Shown one piece after another: positions 1 through 7,576 of a stretch of 64,000 nt of DNA; the first letter of the stretch is position 1, and each line of letters starts with the position of its first letter. Source of the stretch: Phycisphaerales bacterium UBA1845 (GTDB lineage Bacteria; Planctomycetota; Phycisphaerae; UBA1845); the NCBI GenBank assembly GCA_002338715.1, contig DDIR01000066.1, positions 1-64,000 of the forward strand, written 5' to 3'. Under the pieces are notes generated by a model. That model did no database searches and was not told the DNA's origin. It saw only the letters and a list, made by a program, of their open reading frames with translations. Position numbers and translations under genes: made by a program.

Positions 1-61
1 AGGGTGGGCCGTGCCCACCAATTCGTCGATGACTGCGCCGGTGGTGGGCACGGCCCACCCT
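1..61. repeat. Inverted repeat, family A copy 1
   Basis: Two perfect 20-base arms (AGGGTGGGCCGTGCCCACCA at 1-20 and its complement at 42-61) flank a 21-base loop. The same arms recur at 55217-55279 with a different loop, so this is a dispersed element and not a local hairpin. The left end touches the window edge, so it may start further left. It lies about 36 bases beyond the stop of the leftward gene ending at 98, where it could fold in the transcript. No protein is encoded here. Confidence 0.85.
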
Positions 62-97
62 ACAACTGCTTGCGGTTCGCTGAAATCAATTCGAGCG

Positions 98-412
98 CTA
101 CTTCCTGTGTTTCTTGAACGCGTTCAAATCCAGAGCCTCGACATAAGCAAAGGTCACGAGGTTGCAGTTTGCGCAGCGGACGGCTCGAAGCGGTTCGGGG
201 TCCTCCATATGAGAGAGCCTGAACGATCTGGGCCAATCTTTGCGTTGAAGGTACCGAACCTCTTTCGTGTAGTCCTCAATCACTTCGTTGCGATTCACGG
301 TTGACCAGCACACGATATCTTCGCCGCCATGGACGAAGCCGACCTCGACGTCTGCGCTGCAATTCGGGCATTGTTTCGGCAGGTTTTGTGCGACTTCTTC
401 CTGTGTGGGCAT
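98..412 (-). CDS. Small zinc-ribbon protein of unknown function
   Basis: This 104-residue soluble protein has two CxxC knuckles, CPNC near residue 15 and CANC near residue 79, a spacing that suggests one zinc-ribbon site. No catalytic motif is recognised. The start ATG at 412 is chosen because GGAGAAAGG stands a few bases upstream; the reading frame extends further but would run into the DinB-like gene. It is the last gene of a leftward run and begins 17 bases after the preceding stop, so it is probably co-transcribed with it. Its role is unknown; the zinc site is inferred from the cysteine pattern only. Confidence 0.75.
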   Translation of the reverse strand: MPTQEEVAQNLPKQCPNCSADVEVGFVHGGEDIVCWSTVNRNEVIEDYTKEVRYLQRKDWPRSFRLSHMEDPEPLRAVRCANCNLVTFAYVEALDLNAFKKHRK

Positions 413-429
413 TGAATTTCCTTTCTCCG

Positions 430-966
430 TTATTTCGGCAGGATTGAAAGGTACTCTTTCCAGGGTCCGACGGCTTCTCGGTATTGGTGGGCCAGGCACT
501 TGGCGACCTGGTGGATGTGGTTCATATCGTGAACGACCCAGGTGGCGAGTAGTTCGCGCAGTTTGACGGCATCGAATGCCGGGTGTTTGCCGGGGAGTTC
601 GAGTTGGGCGTCATTGATTTCGAGTGAGGCGAGGTCGCTTAAGCGCTGCTTGCGGACGCGCTCGAATTCGTCGAGCAATTGTGACAGCGTCTTGCCGCGG
701 CTTGCCTCGTACATTGCGTATCGATCGAACGGTGGGAACGGTTCGGCGTCCTGTGTTTGCAGAATTTGTTCCGCGCGTTCGATCCAGTTGACTTCGTCGG
801 CATGGATCAGGTGACCGACGACATCGAAGGGGCTAAACGTCTCCGGTCCGTAGTTGTTGCTGGTCCAATGTTCGGGCAAACCGTCGAGCATCGCCCGCAG
901 AACTGCCGGCGTGCGCGACAATACTTCGATCGCTTCATCCAGTTTGAAATCGATTTTGCTGGCCAA
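430..966 (-). CDS. DinB-fold (DinB_2 type) protein
   Basis: The 178-residue product resembles the DinB/YfiT four-helix-bundle family, whose members use three histidines to bind a metal and often act as thiol-dependent transferases or have unknown roles. Visible family marks are GHLIHADEVNW near residue 52 and HDMNHIHQV near residue 146, which supply the histidine triad. A TTG start at 966 is chosen: GGAAGGGAG lies just upstream, and the frame further upstream overlaps the EamA transporter gene. It starts 14 bases after that gene's stop, so it belongs to the same transcript. The substrate is not evident. Confidence 0.85.
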   Translation of the reverse strand: MASKIDFKLDEAIEVLSRTPAVLRAMLDGLPEHWTSNNYGPETFSPFDVVGHLIHADEVNWIERAEQILQTQDAEPFPPFDRYAMYEASRGKTLSQLLDEFERVRKQRLSDLASLEINDAQLELPGKHPAFDAVKLRELLATWVVHDMNHIHQVAKCLAHQYREAVGPWKEYLSILPK

Positions 967-980
967 CGTATTCTCCCTTC

Positions 981-1979
981 CTATACCGCGCGGGTTCGCG
1001 GTCGTTTGATCGCCAGCCACACGCCAAACAGCACGACGACGATGCAGATCGATTTGATCCAGGTGGCTGGCTCGTTGAATAAGAGGTATCCCCAGATATT
1101 CGTCGTTGGGGGGACGATGAGCAAGAACATCGCGGTTTTTCCGGCACCGAGGATGCGGATGGAGGTGTTGAACGCGACGACGCCAAACGCGGTGGCTGCG
1201 ACCCCCATGTACGAAATGCATCCCCACCACGCCCACGATTGTTCGGCGAGCTGATAGAAGGTTTCTTCGGATAGTGCTCCCGGCAGGCACGCGATGACGC
1301 CGAACGCGAAGACATAGATGCTGGCCATCACCGGGTTGTACTTGCGGTAGAGGTCGCGCCCGAGGAGCGTGTAGAGCAACCACGCGAATGCGCCGCAGAG
1401 GATGAACGTTTCACCGCGCCCCCAGCCCGCCAGCGTCCAATTGCCTTTTTCGAGGGCGATGGTGGTGATGCCAGTCGCGGCGATGAGTCCGCCAACAAAC
1501 GTGTTGATGGTGACGCGCTCGCCGAGAAACAATCCGGCGCAGATGTTGATCATGATTGGCAGCGTCGCCAACACGATGCTCGAAATGCCGGCTGGTGCGA
1601 GAGCCAATCCGCGAAAGAACAGGTAGTGGTAAAGCGTGACGCAGAGGAACCCGAGCAGGAACATCCACGCATAATCGCGCGGTGGAACTTTGCGCAGGCG
1701 TTTGATGAAAAACACCATCGGCGTCAACGCGATAAGTGCCGTGACGAAGCGAAACATGGAAACGGTAAATGGGCCCGTCGGCGTGACGGTCATCACGTAC
1801 TTTCCGGCGACGAATGAAAACGACCAGCTGATTGGGACGAGTGTCGCGATGATGTAGTGGCGAAGCCGTGGCGTGAACGCGGTATCGTGCGATGGGCTGT
1901 TCGCTGCGACGGTCGGCTGATTGAATTCCGTGATCGGTGGTTCGCCTGTGATCTCGAAATCGGATGGGGCTTGCGTCAT
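981..1979 (-). CDS. EamA/DMT-family transporter
   Basis: This 332-residue inner-membrane protein has about ten hydrophobic segments in two similar halves, the arrangement of the drug/metabolite transporter superfamily. The first half carries SWSFSFVAGKYV and the second begins near GWGRGETFILCGAFAW, each starting an EamA repeat. About 40 polar residues precede the first membrane segment. It would export or import a small metabolite, but the substrate cannot be read from sequence. Its ATG overlaps the stop of trmB by four bases (ATGA), so translation is probably coupled. Confidence 0.9.
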   Translation of the reverse strand: MTQAPSDFEITGEPPITEFNQPTVAANSPSHDTAFTPRLRHYIIATLVPISWSFSFVAGKYVMTVTPTGPFTVSMFRFVTALIALTPMVFFIKRLRKVPPRDYAWMFLLGFLCVTLYHYLFFRGLALAPAGISSIVLATLPIMINICAGLFLGERVTINTFVGGLIAATGITTIALEKGNWTLAGWGRGETFILCGAFAWLLYTLLGRDLYRKYNPVMASIYVFAFGVIACLPGALSEETFYQLAEQSWAWWGCISYMGVAATAFGVVAFNTSIRILGAGKTAMFLLIVPPTTNIWGYLLFNEPATWIKSICIVVVLFGVWLAIKRPRTRAV

Positions 1980-2713
1980 GTCAGCTTTCGGTATGCGAGG
2001 GAGTAGATGGTCCGGCCCTCCTCGCGGTACTTGATTTCGAAGTTGGTTTGGGCGGTGGCTTCGACGATGCCGAAATCAGGGTCGTCGTATTCGGTACGTT
2101 CGATGCCGACGGCTTGTTCCATCAATTCTGAAATCCACTCGAAGTATTCGGCGTGGTCGGTTTGAATCGCCCACCGTGCGCCGGGCACGAGCGCCCGAAT
2201 CGCGGCATCGATGAAGTCCTTCTGAAAGAGTCGCCGGCGGTGGTGGCGTTTCTTGGGCCACGGATCAGGATGGTAGATGTGAAGGGCTGACAGGCAAGCC
2301 GGTGGCAGGTGGTGGATGACGAAGTGGCGGGCGTCAGTGCGCATGATGCGAACGTTGGTCGCGCCGCGCCGGGCCATCCTGTCAGCTGCGAACTTATAAT
2401 ACTTGTTGGCCCACTCGATTCCGAGAAGGCGCAAATCGGGGTCGGCGAGTGCGCGGCGGAGGATGAATCCGCCCTTGCCACAGCCGATTTCGAGTTCAAA
2501 CGGGCCTTCATGTCCGAACGCGGATTGGGCGTCGAACAGCGTCTCCGGTGACGGAGGCAGGGCGATGATTTCGTCAATGTTGGCCATCCGCGCCATCGTG
2601 TCGATGTCCGACGATTTCGTCAACTGGCCATGGGCTTGGGTGAATCTGATTGCGATTTCCGATTGAGCGATTATCGTTGTGGTCAGCCGACCAACTCGGC
2701 TGCGAGGGAACAT
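1976..2713 (-). CDS. trmB: tRNA (guanine-N7-)-methyltransferase
   Basis: TrmB methylates G46 in the variable loop of tRNA using S-adenosylmethionine. The Rossmann SAM-binding motif is LEIGCGKGGF near residue 74, and the family signature HIYHPDPWPKKRHHRRRL lies near residue 143. The N-terminal segment RFTQAHGQLT resembles the conserved RxxGRLT region of the family, so the start must lie upstream of about 2660. ATG 2713 is the nearest standard choice, but it has no clear ribosome-binding site and would overlap the yggS start within one CATG. An alternative internal ATG at 2596 would remove that conserved segment. It is the first gene of the leftward operon. Confidence 0.88.
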   Translation of the reverse strand: MFPRSRVGRLTTTIIAQSEIAIRFTQAHGQLTKSSDIDTMARMANIDEIIALPPSPETLFDAQSAFGHEGPFELEIGCGKGGFILRRALADPDLRLLGIEWANKYYKFAADRMARRGATNVRIMRTDARHFVIHHLPPACLSALHIYHPDPWPKKRHHRRRLFQKDFIDAAIRALVPGARWAIQTDHAEYFEWISELMEQAVGIERTEYDDPDFGIVEATAQTNFEIKYREEGRTIYSLAYRKLT

Positions 2714-3479
2714 GTCGGAATACACCAAACAACTCGAAGCGAATCTTCAGCGGGTCCAGGATGGGGTTCGCGAGGCGTGCGAAAACGCCAACCGCCGCCC
2801 GGAAGAAATCAAGCTGGTGGCTGTCACCAAGTACGCCACGCTGGATGTCCTCAAAGCCATCGTCGATCTGGGTTGGTCGGAGTTGGGTGAGAGCAAAGCC
2901 CAGGAGTTAGCCGCCCGGGGCGAGGCGATTCATGAGTTCTTGTCGACCCGCGCTCGCGACATGGATGCCGGTGCGATGCCACGTCCCAAGTGGCACATGA
3001 TCGGTCACCTTCAACGCAACAAGGTGCGCCAGGTTCTGCCGTGGGTCGAGATGATTCACTCGGTGGACAGCCTGCGACTTGGCGAAGAGATCAGTTCGGA
3101 AGCGGCGAGCCGCGGCTGCGAGGTGAATGTGTTGATGCAGGTCAACACGAGCAACGAATCGTCGAAGTTTGGCGTAGCCGTCGGCGCTGCGACGCACCTG
3201 GCTGAGATGCTGGCGACGCTGCCGAACATGAACCTGTGCGGGTTGATGACGATGGCGCCGCTCACCGAAGACCGCAACATCATCTACGATTGCTTCATGC
3301 GCTGCCGCGAGCTTTACGACGAAATCGCCCACGAAGTCGAGGTGGGGGAGCACTTCCGCCACCTGTCGATGGGCATGAGTCACGACTACCCCATTGCGAT
3401 CGGTTGCGGCGCGACAATTCTCAGAATTGGCAGCGGACTCATCGAAGGTCTGCCGACGATCGCGGCTGCAACGACTTAA
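2712..3479 (+). CDS. yggS: YggS/PLPBP-family pyridoxal phosphate-binding protein
   Basis: This 255-residue cytoplasmic protein belongs to the PLP homeostasis family (YggS, PROSC), which binds pyridoxal phosphate but has no known catalysis. The lysine in LVAVTKYA near residue 45 is the Schiff-base residue. Other family marks are WHMIGHLQRNKV, HSVDSLRL, LMTMAPL and LSMGMSHDY, with a phosphate-binding GATILRIGSGL near the end. An extra 15-20 residues (around ARDMDAGAMPRPK) precede the WHMIG motif. GCGAGGGAAC before the ATG supports the start. It is divergent from trmB, with start codons sharing one CATG, so the two promoters must overlap the opposite coding regions. Confidence 0.93.
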   Translation: MSEYTKQLEANLQRVQDGVREACENANRRPEEIKLVAVTKYATLDVLKAIVDLGWSELGESKAQELAARGEAIHEFLSTRARDMDAGAMPRPKWHMIGHLQRNKVRQVLPWVEMIHSVDSLRLGEEISSEAASRGCEVNVLMQVNTSNESSKFGVAVGAATHLAEMLATLPNMNLCGLMTMAPLTEDRNIIYDCFMRCRELYDEIAHEVEVGEHFRHLSMGMSHDYPIAIGCGATILRIGSGLIEGLPTIAAATT

Positions 3480-3513
3480 ACCAGCCGGACTTGGCATCAA
3501 TTTTTTCAGAACC

Positions 3514-3543
3514 TTGACACGTTGGAGTCGTCGCATTGATAAT
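3514..3543 (+). promoter_or_regulatory. Sigma70-type promoter of the riboswitch operon
   Basis: A perfect -35 TTGACA (3514-3519) is followed after 18 bases by GATAAT (3538-3543). Transcription would then start close to 3550, exactly where the first strand of the riboswitch P1 helix begins. The agreement of promoter and RNA start is the main support. Confidence 0.72.
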
Positions 3544-3547
3544 GCGT

Positions 3548-3824
3548 GCGGTTGCTGGTGGCTTGGCATCGGATGTGTCAGGCAGAATCGGGAATCCGGT
3601 GAGAATCCGGAACAGACCCGCTACTGTGACCGGGAACGAACGCCGCATTAGGCCATTTATCGCTTCGCCATGAGGGCGGTCGCCTGTGATTCGGGCGATA
3701 TGCGATTTAGAAGGCGCGGTCAGTAGGACCAGTTGACGCTTGTATACAAGGCCCAACGCGATTGGGCGCGACTTGTATGGCAGGTGTTGACTCGCCCGGA
3801 AGTCAGGAGACCGGCCAGCGAACC
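3548..3824 (+). promoter_or_regulatory. Cobalamin (adenosylcobalamin-type) riboswitch
   Basis: The leader has the hallmarks of a cobalamin riboswitch. GGGAATCCGGTGAGAATCCGG-like core pairing occupies 3590-3610, the conserved CCCGCTACTGTGA is at 3617-3629, and the 3' core GGAAGTCAGGAGACC is at 3798-3812. GGTT at 3550-3553 can close P1 with AACC at 3821-3824. The same AACC can pair with GGTT at 3835-3838, a possible alternative helix for switching. The middle (about 3640-3790) is long and holds peripheral stems. It is expected to repress the three downstream genes when B12 is plentiful. No classical terminator was seen, and the first start codon lies about 340 bases downstream. Confidence 0.9.
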
Positions 3825-4166
3825 TTTCTCCTTCGGTTTGTACCCGCACGATCGAGGCGCGCAGTGCGTGCGCTGATTGGCGGGGCGGCTGAGGTTGGGG
3901 CCTTCGAGGATAAGGGCTCATGGCTGCCGGATATCTGTTCAATTCAATACCCGTTGTCTCTCCGGTCCGACCATTCTCTCGACCCATTGATACCTGCTTT
4001 CTATTGCGAACACGGTGCGCTGCTGATCAACGCAGCCGACGGTTTGCGAAGCTAAGGTTCACCTCCGCACATACAAACCGAAGCGGTTGCAGGATGCGCC
4101 CGACGTGCGCGCGTTTTGCGGCTGACGGTTTTGCCCGAATGGTTCGGGTCGTTTCGGAGGTGGATT
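3825..4166 (+). other. Long untranslated leader between riboswitch and first gene
   Basis: No gene is supported here. The open frames present have no ribosome-binding site or recognisable product. The stretch begins with the GGTT that could compete with P1 of the riboswitch and ends with CGGAGG (4155-4160) before the GTG start. Several GC-rich palindromic bits near 3843-3885 could fold. The length is unusual for a riboswitch expression platform. Confidence 0.5.
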
Positions 4167-5246
4167 GTGTTTGCAGGAAGAATGCGGTTGGGAATGGTGT
4201 TGGCGGTTGTAGTGCCACTGGTTGGCACTCTTGGCGGGAACGCGGCGCAGGCGGCACTGAGTTTTAGCGCTGCGCCGGGTTGGTCGTCGAGCGAAGTTTG
4301 GTCGGGAAGCAATGCGTCGCACTTTGCGGTCGGTGATGACGGATTTTATATCTATGGGGCTGAGCAGGTCGGGACGGATGTCGGCGGCAACCCGCTTCAT
4401 CAGAACGTCGTGCGACACTTTGACGGGGTGAACACGGTGGAGGTGGCCCGTTCGCCATCGTTTTCGGGCAGCAGCTATTCGCCCGACGCCATTACCGTGG
4501 TCAACGGTGAGGTGTATTGGGCGCACGTGCAGAGTTTTTCGCTGGGCGGATCGGCCAACGTTTACAAGAGTTCGTTCGACGGGACCAACTGGGTGACGTC
4601 GCAGGTGCTCGATGAATCTTTCGGAGCCAACGTCTTCAGCCTCAGCACCGACGGCAATCACGTGTATGGAACCGGTGCGGCTCCTTCGGGTGACAACGTC
4701 GCGTTTCTGTTCGACAACGCTGGCGACTACACGGTGCTTGCGGATCTCGGTGGTGCGAGCGGCGGGGCGGGTTTCGATCCGGATGGCAATCTCTATGCCG
4801 GTTTGTACGACTTCGTTGACGGGTCGGCGGTGAAAAAATACTCCGCGAGCCAGTTGGCTGACCGGGTCAGCGGCGCGCAGGCGACTCCATACGATGCGTC
4901 GGATGCATTGGGAAGTTTTCTGGTGCCGGGGACCGGTTCGCCGGTGATGGAAAGCGACGGGGCGAATCTGTTTGGGGCTGAGTTCGATGTGACGTTTACG
5001 AACTCTAGTCCGTATGCGTTTGATTTGCTGACGAATACGTCGCAGTCGCTGGGCACGTTGTCGGGGGCGTTGTTGAACAACCTGACGACCGACGTGTATG
5101 CCCGCGATGGCAGCGTCTATTTCATGGGGCGCGATGGCTTTGGTCCCTTTGGCGATGCGGCGATTTTTCAACTGGTGCCTGAGCCCGCGACATTCGCATT
5201 GCTCTTGTGCGGTGGCGGTTTGGTTCTTGCCCGGCGGAGGGGCTAG
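4167..5246 (+). CDS. Secreted propeller-like PEP-CTERM protein under B12 riboswitch
   Basis: The product (359 residues) has a signal peptide ending near NAAQA and a C-terminal PEP-CTERM sorting tail: VPEPATFALLL, a hydrophobic stretch, then ARRRG. Between them are about six spaced repeats of the pattern 'DG-x-(V/L/I)Y' such as GDDGFYIYG, NGEVYWAH, DGNHVYGTG, DGNLYAGLYD and DGSVYFMGRDG, which suggests a beta-propeller. A GTG start at 4167 is preferred because CGGAGG lies six bases upstream; ATG 4182 is the alternative. It is the first gene after the riboswitch. The role is inferred only: surface capture or handling of cobalamin, by analogy with the BtuG propellers of Bacteroidota. No binding residue can be identified. 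Confidence 0.82.
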   Translation: MFAGRMRLGMVLAVVVPLVGTLGGNAAQAALSFSAAPGWSSSEVWSGSNASHFAVGDDGFYIYGAEQVGTDVGGNPLHQNVVRHFDGVNTVEVARSPSFSGSSYSPDAITVVNGEVYWAHVQSFSLGGSANVYKSSFDGTNWVTSQVLDESFGANVFSLSTDGNHVYGTGAAPSGDNVAFLFDNAGDYTVLADLGGASGGAGFDPDGNLYAGLYDFVDGSAVKKYSASQLADRVSGAQATPYDASDALGSFLVPGTGSPVMESDGANLFGAEFDVTFTNSSPYAFDLLTNTSQSLGTLSGALLNNLTTDVYARDGSVYFMGRDGFGPFGDAAIFQLVPEPATFALLLCGGGLVLARRRG

Positions 5247-5248
5247 GC

Positions 5249-6430
5249 GTGTTGCACGACGTGTCGGAGGTGTTTTCCGGAAGGGAAGGCAGAGTATCGG
5301 GCGCTGCGAATCACGCGCAGCGCCCGTCCTCGCTGTTCTTGTTGATGGCGCTCTTGGTCGTAGGCTCAAACGCGGCGTTTGCGGACAGTCCATTTGCGGC
5401 GAGTGTATTGGAATACGACCCTGCTCCCGGGCAGTTCGTCAACGATGCGCAGCTCAACGATGCCGGTAAATCGCTGGGGGCTCCGAGTGGCGGTGGCAGC
5501 GGTGAGGGCAACGATTTGGGCGTGGTGACGCTCGGCGGATTTGGCGGGACGATCACGCTGGCGTTTGATCACACGGTGCGCGACGACCATGGCAATCCGT
5601 TTGGTTTGGATGCGATCGTGTTCGGCAATTCGTTTTGGGCGGCGGCTAGTGCCAATCGCCGCTGGGCGGAAGCGGGCATCATCGAGATAAGTCGCGATGC
5701 CAACAGCAATGGATTGGCTGACGACGCGTGGTATCTGATTCCGGGTTCGCATGTGGCTGACCCGATGGCGCAGTACGCAGTGATGACCTGGGACGATAAT
5801 TTCGGCGACGCGACGTATCCGCCAGCGAATCCATTCTGGGTGCCAGCAGGTGACACTGGCATGTGGACGACGGAGGGGTACTTGTTGGAAGGCGCGCCCT
5901 TCAATAGTCCGGTGCTGGAGAACCCCAACGGGTTGTCGGCTGACGTTGAAGGCGTGTTCGGTTACGCGGATTTGTCACCGGTGGCGGCGCTGCCGAATGG
6001 GCTGGCCGCCGATGATTTTTATGTTCGACCCGACGATGGGCTGAAAGTCGGCATCACCGATGGTTCGGCGGGCGGCGATGGTTTTGATATCGCCTGGGCG
6101 ATCGATCCAGCCACCGGTGAGGCGGCTGACCTTGATGGTTTTGATTTCGTGCGGATCACGACGGCAGTCGATTTGATCGCGGGGGCGCTTGGGGAGATTT
6201 CGACTGAGATTGACGCGGTTGCGGATGTGCGCGAGACGTTTGTGGGTGATGTGGATGGCGATGCGGATGTTGATCTGGACGACCACGCGTACTTTGCGGA
6301 TTGCCTGCAAGGTCCGGGGCTCACGGTGCCAACGAGTCCGTGTCGGACCATGGACTTTGACGATGACGGCGACGTTGATCTGTCAGATGCGCAGTCGTTT
6401 CAGCAGACATTCGGAGTGGTGACACGGTGA
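5249..6430 (+). CDS. Secreted cell-surface protein with dockerin-like tail, B12 operon
   Basis: A 393-residue exported protein. A long n-region is followed by the hydrophobic LFLLMALLVVG and a likely cleavage after AAFA. The central part holds GGFGGTITLAFDH, IVFGNSF, EAGIIEISRDANSNG and DDAWYLIPGS, a pattern I associate with surface proteins near B12 uptake genes in Bacteroidota (DHxI, YGNAF, DxNGNG, WYELAGS); that link is from memory. The C-terminus has two EF-hand-like loops, DVDGDADVDLDD and DFDDDGDVDLSD, around a C..GP..C linker, as in the proteins at 19308 and 23445. The GTG start at 5249 follows CGGAGGGG and lies two bases after the previous stop, so translation is coupled. Confidence 0.82.
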   Translation: MLHDVSEVFSGREGRVSGAANHAQRPSSLFLLMALLVVGSNAAFADSPFAASVLEYDPAPGQFVNDAQLNDAGKSLGAPSGGGSGEGNDLGVVTLGGFGGTITLAFDHTVRDDHGNPFGLDAIVFGNSFWAAASANRRWAEAGIIEISRDANSNGLADDAWYLIPGSHVADPMAQYAVMTWDDNFGDATYPPANPFWVPAGDTGMWTTEGYLLEGAPFNSPVLENPNGLSADVEGVFGYADLSPVAALPNGLAADDFYVRPDDGLKVGITDGSAGGDGFDIAWAIDPATGEAADLDGFDFVRITTAVDLIAGALGEISTEIDAVADVRETFVGDVDGDADVDLDDHAYFADCLQGPGLTVPTSPCRTMDFDDDGDVDLSDAQSFQQTFGVVTR

Positions 6431-7401
6431 CAAAAAAGCGCATCCAAAAGAGCAGAAGATCGGGTGCCCCACCCTTCCAGGGTGGGGGACTGATAGACGC
6501 TTGTTGCGCCGACAAGTCTTTGAATTTATCCGATTCTTACCTGCACACTTCCGCGCTCGATCAATCTTCGAATGCATCAGTGGTTTCGAGGCTCGGTCAG
6601 TCCCCCACCCTGAAGGGCGGGGCACCCGGGTTCACGTTGGTGGAACTTCTGGTTGTGGTTTCGATTGTCGCGCTGTTGCTTTCGATACTGCTGCCATCGC
6701 TACGCGGCGCGCGGGAGGAGGCGAAGGCGACGGTTTGTGCGTCGAACATTCGTCAGCTGGCCTTGGCCAACCTTGGTTATACGGTTGAGTATAACGGGCG
6801 GTTTTGCCCGGGGGCCTGCGATTTTCTGCAGAACAAGAACCGATGGCACGGAAAACGCGAGTCGACGTCGGAACCGTTCGACGGAAGTGGGGGGCCTTTG
6901 GTGCCATATCTTGGCACTGGGGGGGCGATTCGATCGTGCCCGTCGTTTCGCGAGCCGTTGGATCAGCCGGCAGCCTTCGAACGGGCGAGCGGCGGATATG
7001 GTTACAACCTGGCCTACCTCGGCCGCGAGATGCGCGACATCGGATACGGGTTTCAGGTCGTGGAAAGCGACAAGACCGGTGTGCAGAGCGAGCGGATAAA
7101 GCGGCCCGCGGATACGGTGATGTTTGCCGACACGGCATTTGCGGTCAGCGCACAGAAACCGGCAGAGTACAGCTTCGCCGAACCGCGATACCTCCCGACG
7201 AATCCGACATTTCGCGCCGATCCATCGATTCATTTTCGTCATATCAAAAAGAAAGCCAACGCAGCGTGGGCGGACGGGCACGTCGATCGGCGCAAGTTGA
7301 CGTTCACTTGGTCGAGCGGGTTATACCTGGGCCAGCCGGAAGCGTTTGACATCGGCTGGTTTGGTGATGCCGATGACAACAGCTACTTCGATTTGAAGTA
7401 G
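6427..7401 (+). CDS. Prepilin-like protein with HXnDG tail, leader interrupted by a repeat element
   Basis: A 324-residue type IV prepilin-like protein. The cleavage motif is APG/FTLVEL at residues 66-74, followed by a hydrophobic helix (about 69-90) with glutamate at +5. Near the C-terminus lies HIKKKANAAWADGHV, the planctomycete prepilin 'H-X9-DG' signature with one residue more. The GTG start overlaps the previous stop (GTGA), so it is the third coupled gene of the B12 operon. Residues 12-68 are encoded by a 169-base inverted-repeat element at 6461-6629. Without it the leader would read MTKKRIQKSRR then GFTLVEL, a normal length. Whether the lengthened leader still works is unknown. Confidence 0.85.
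   Translation: MTKKRIQKSRRSGAPPFQGGGLIDACCADKSLNLSDSYLHTSALDQSSNASVVSRLGQSPTLKGGAPGFTLVELLVVVSIVALLLSILLPSLRGAREEAKATVCASNIRQLALANLGYTVEYNGRFCPGACDFLQNKNRWHGKRESTSEPFDGSGGPLVPYLGTGGAIRSCPSFREPLDQPAAFERASGGYGYNLAYLGREMRDIGYGFQVVESDKTGVQSERIKRPADTVMFADTAFAVSAQKPAEYSFAEPRYLPTNPTFRADPSIHFRHIKKKANAAWADGHVDRRKLTFTWSSGLYLGQPEAFDIGWFGDADDNSYFDLK
6461..6629. mobile_element. MITE-like element inside a prepilin gene
   Basis: Arms of 33 and 32-33 bases (6461-6493 and 6597-6629) are inverted copies with one mismatch and one gap, starting CGGGTGCCCC and ending TGGGGGACTGA. About 103 bases lie between. Each arm also folds on itself (CCCACCCTTCCAGGGTGGG). No transposase is encoded, so it would move in trans or by another route. 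The insertion keeps the frame of the host gene and recreates the glycine before the cleavage site. Confidence 0.7.
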
Positions 7402-7510
7402 TTGGTGTGTTGGTGTAGACGGCGATTTCGATTCTGGCGTAACGTTTTGTTCGTTACGTTTGCTGGGTACGAAAATCTACTATTGATCGGAACCGACTTC
7501 GCGCTCGCCC

Positions 7511-7576
7511 TGGATTCCCGCCTTCGCGGGAATGACGGCGTTGTCGCGCCGCTTCGTTTGGACCAAAGGTGTTCTA
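7511..7576 (-). repeat. Gene-end repeat, family C, beginning at a stop codon
   Basis: Read leftward, the element starts with the TAG stop of the gene ending at 7574, runs through TTGGTCCAAACG and GCGGCGCGACA, and ends in the hairpin ATTCCCGC-GAAG-GCGGGAAT. Nearly the same 65 bases follow the stop of the gene ending at 20981, also starting with its TAG. Shorter versions of the hairpin part lie at 17244-17271 and 51882-51968. There is no run of T after the hairpin, so it is not a classical terminator. Confidence 0.8.

Noticed and set aside
4059-5393. A 444-codon open frame on the minus strand
   Set aside because: It is antisense to the PEP-CTERM gene, with an arginine-rich composition; the sense strand has a signal peptide and a sorting tail.
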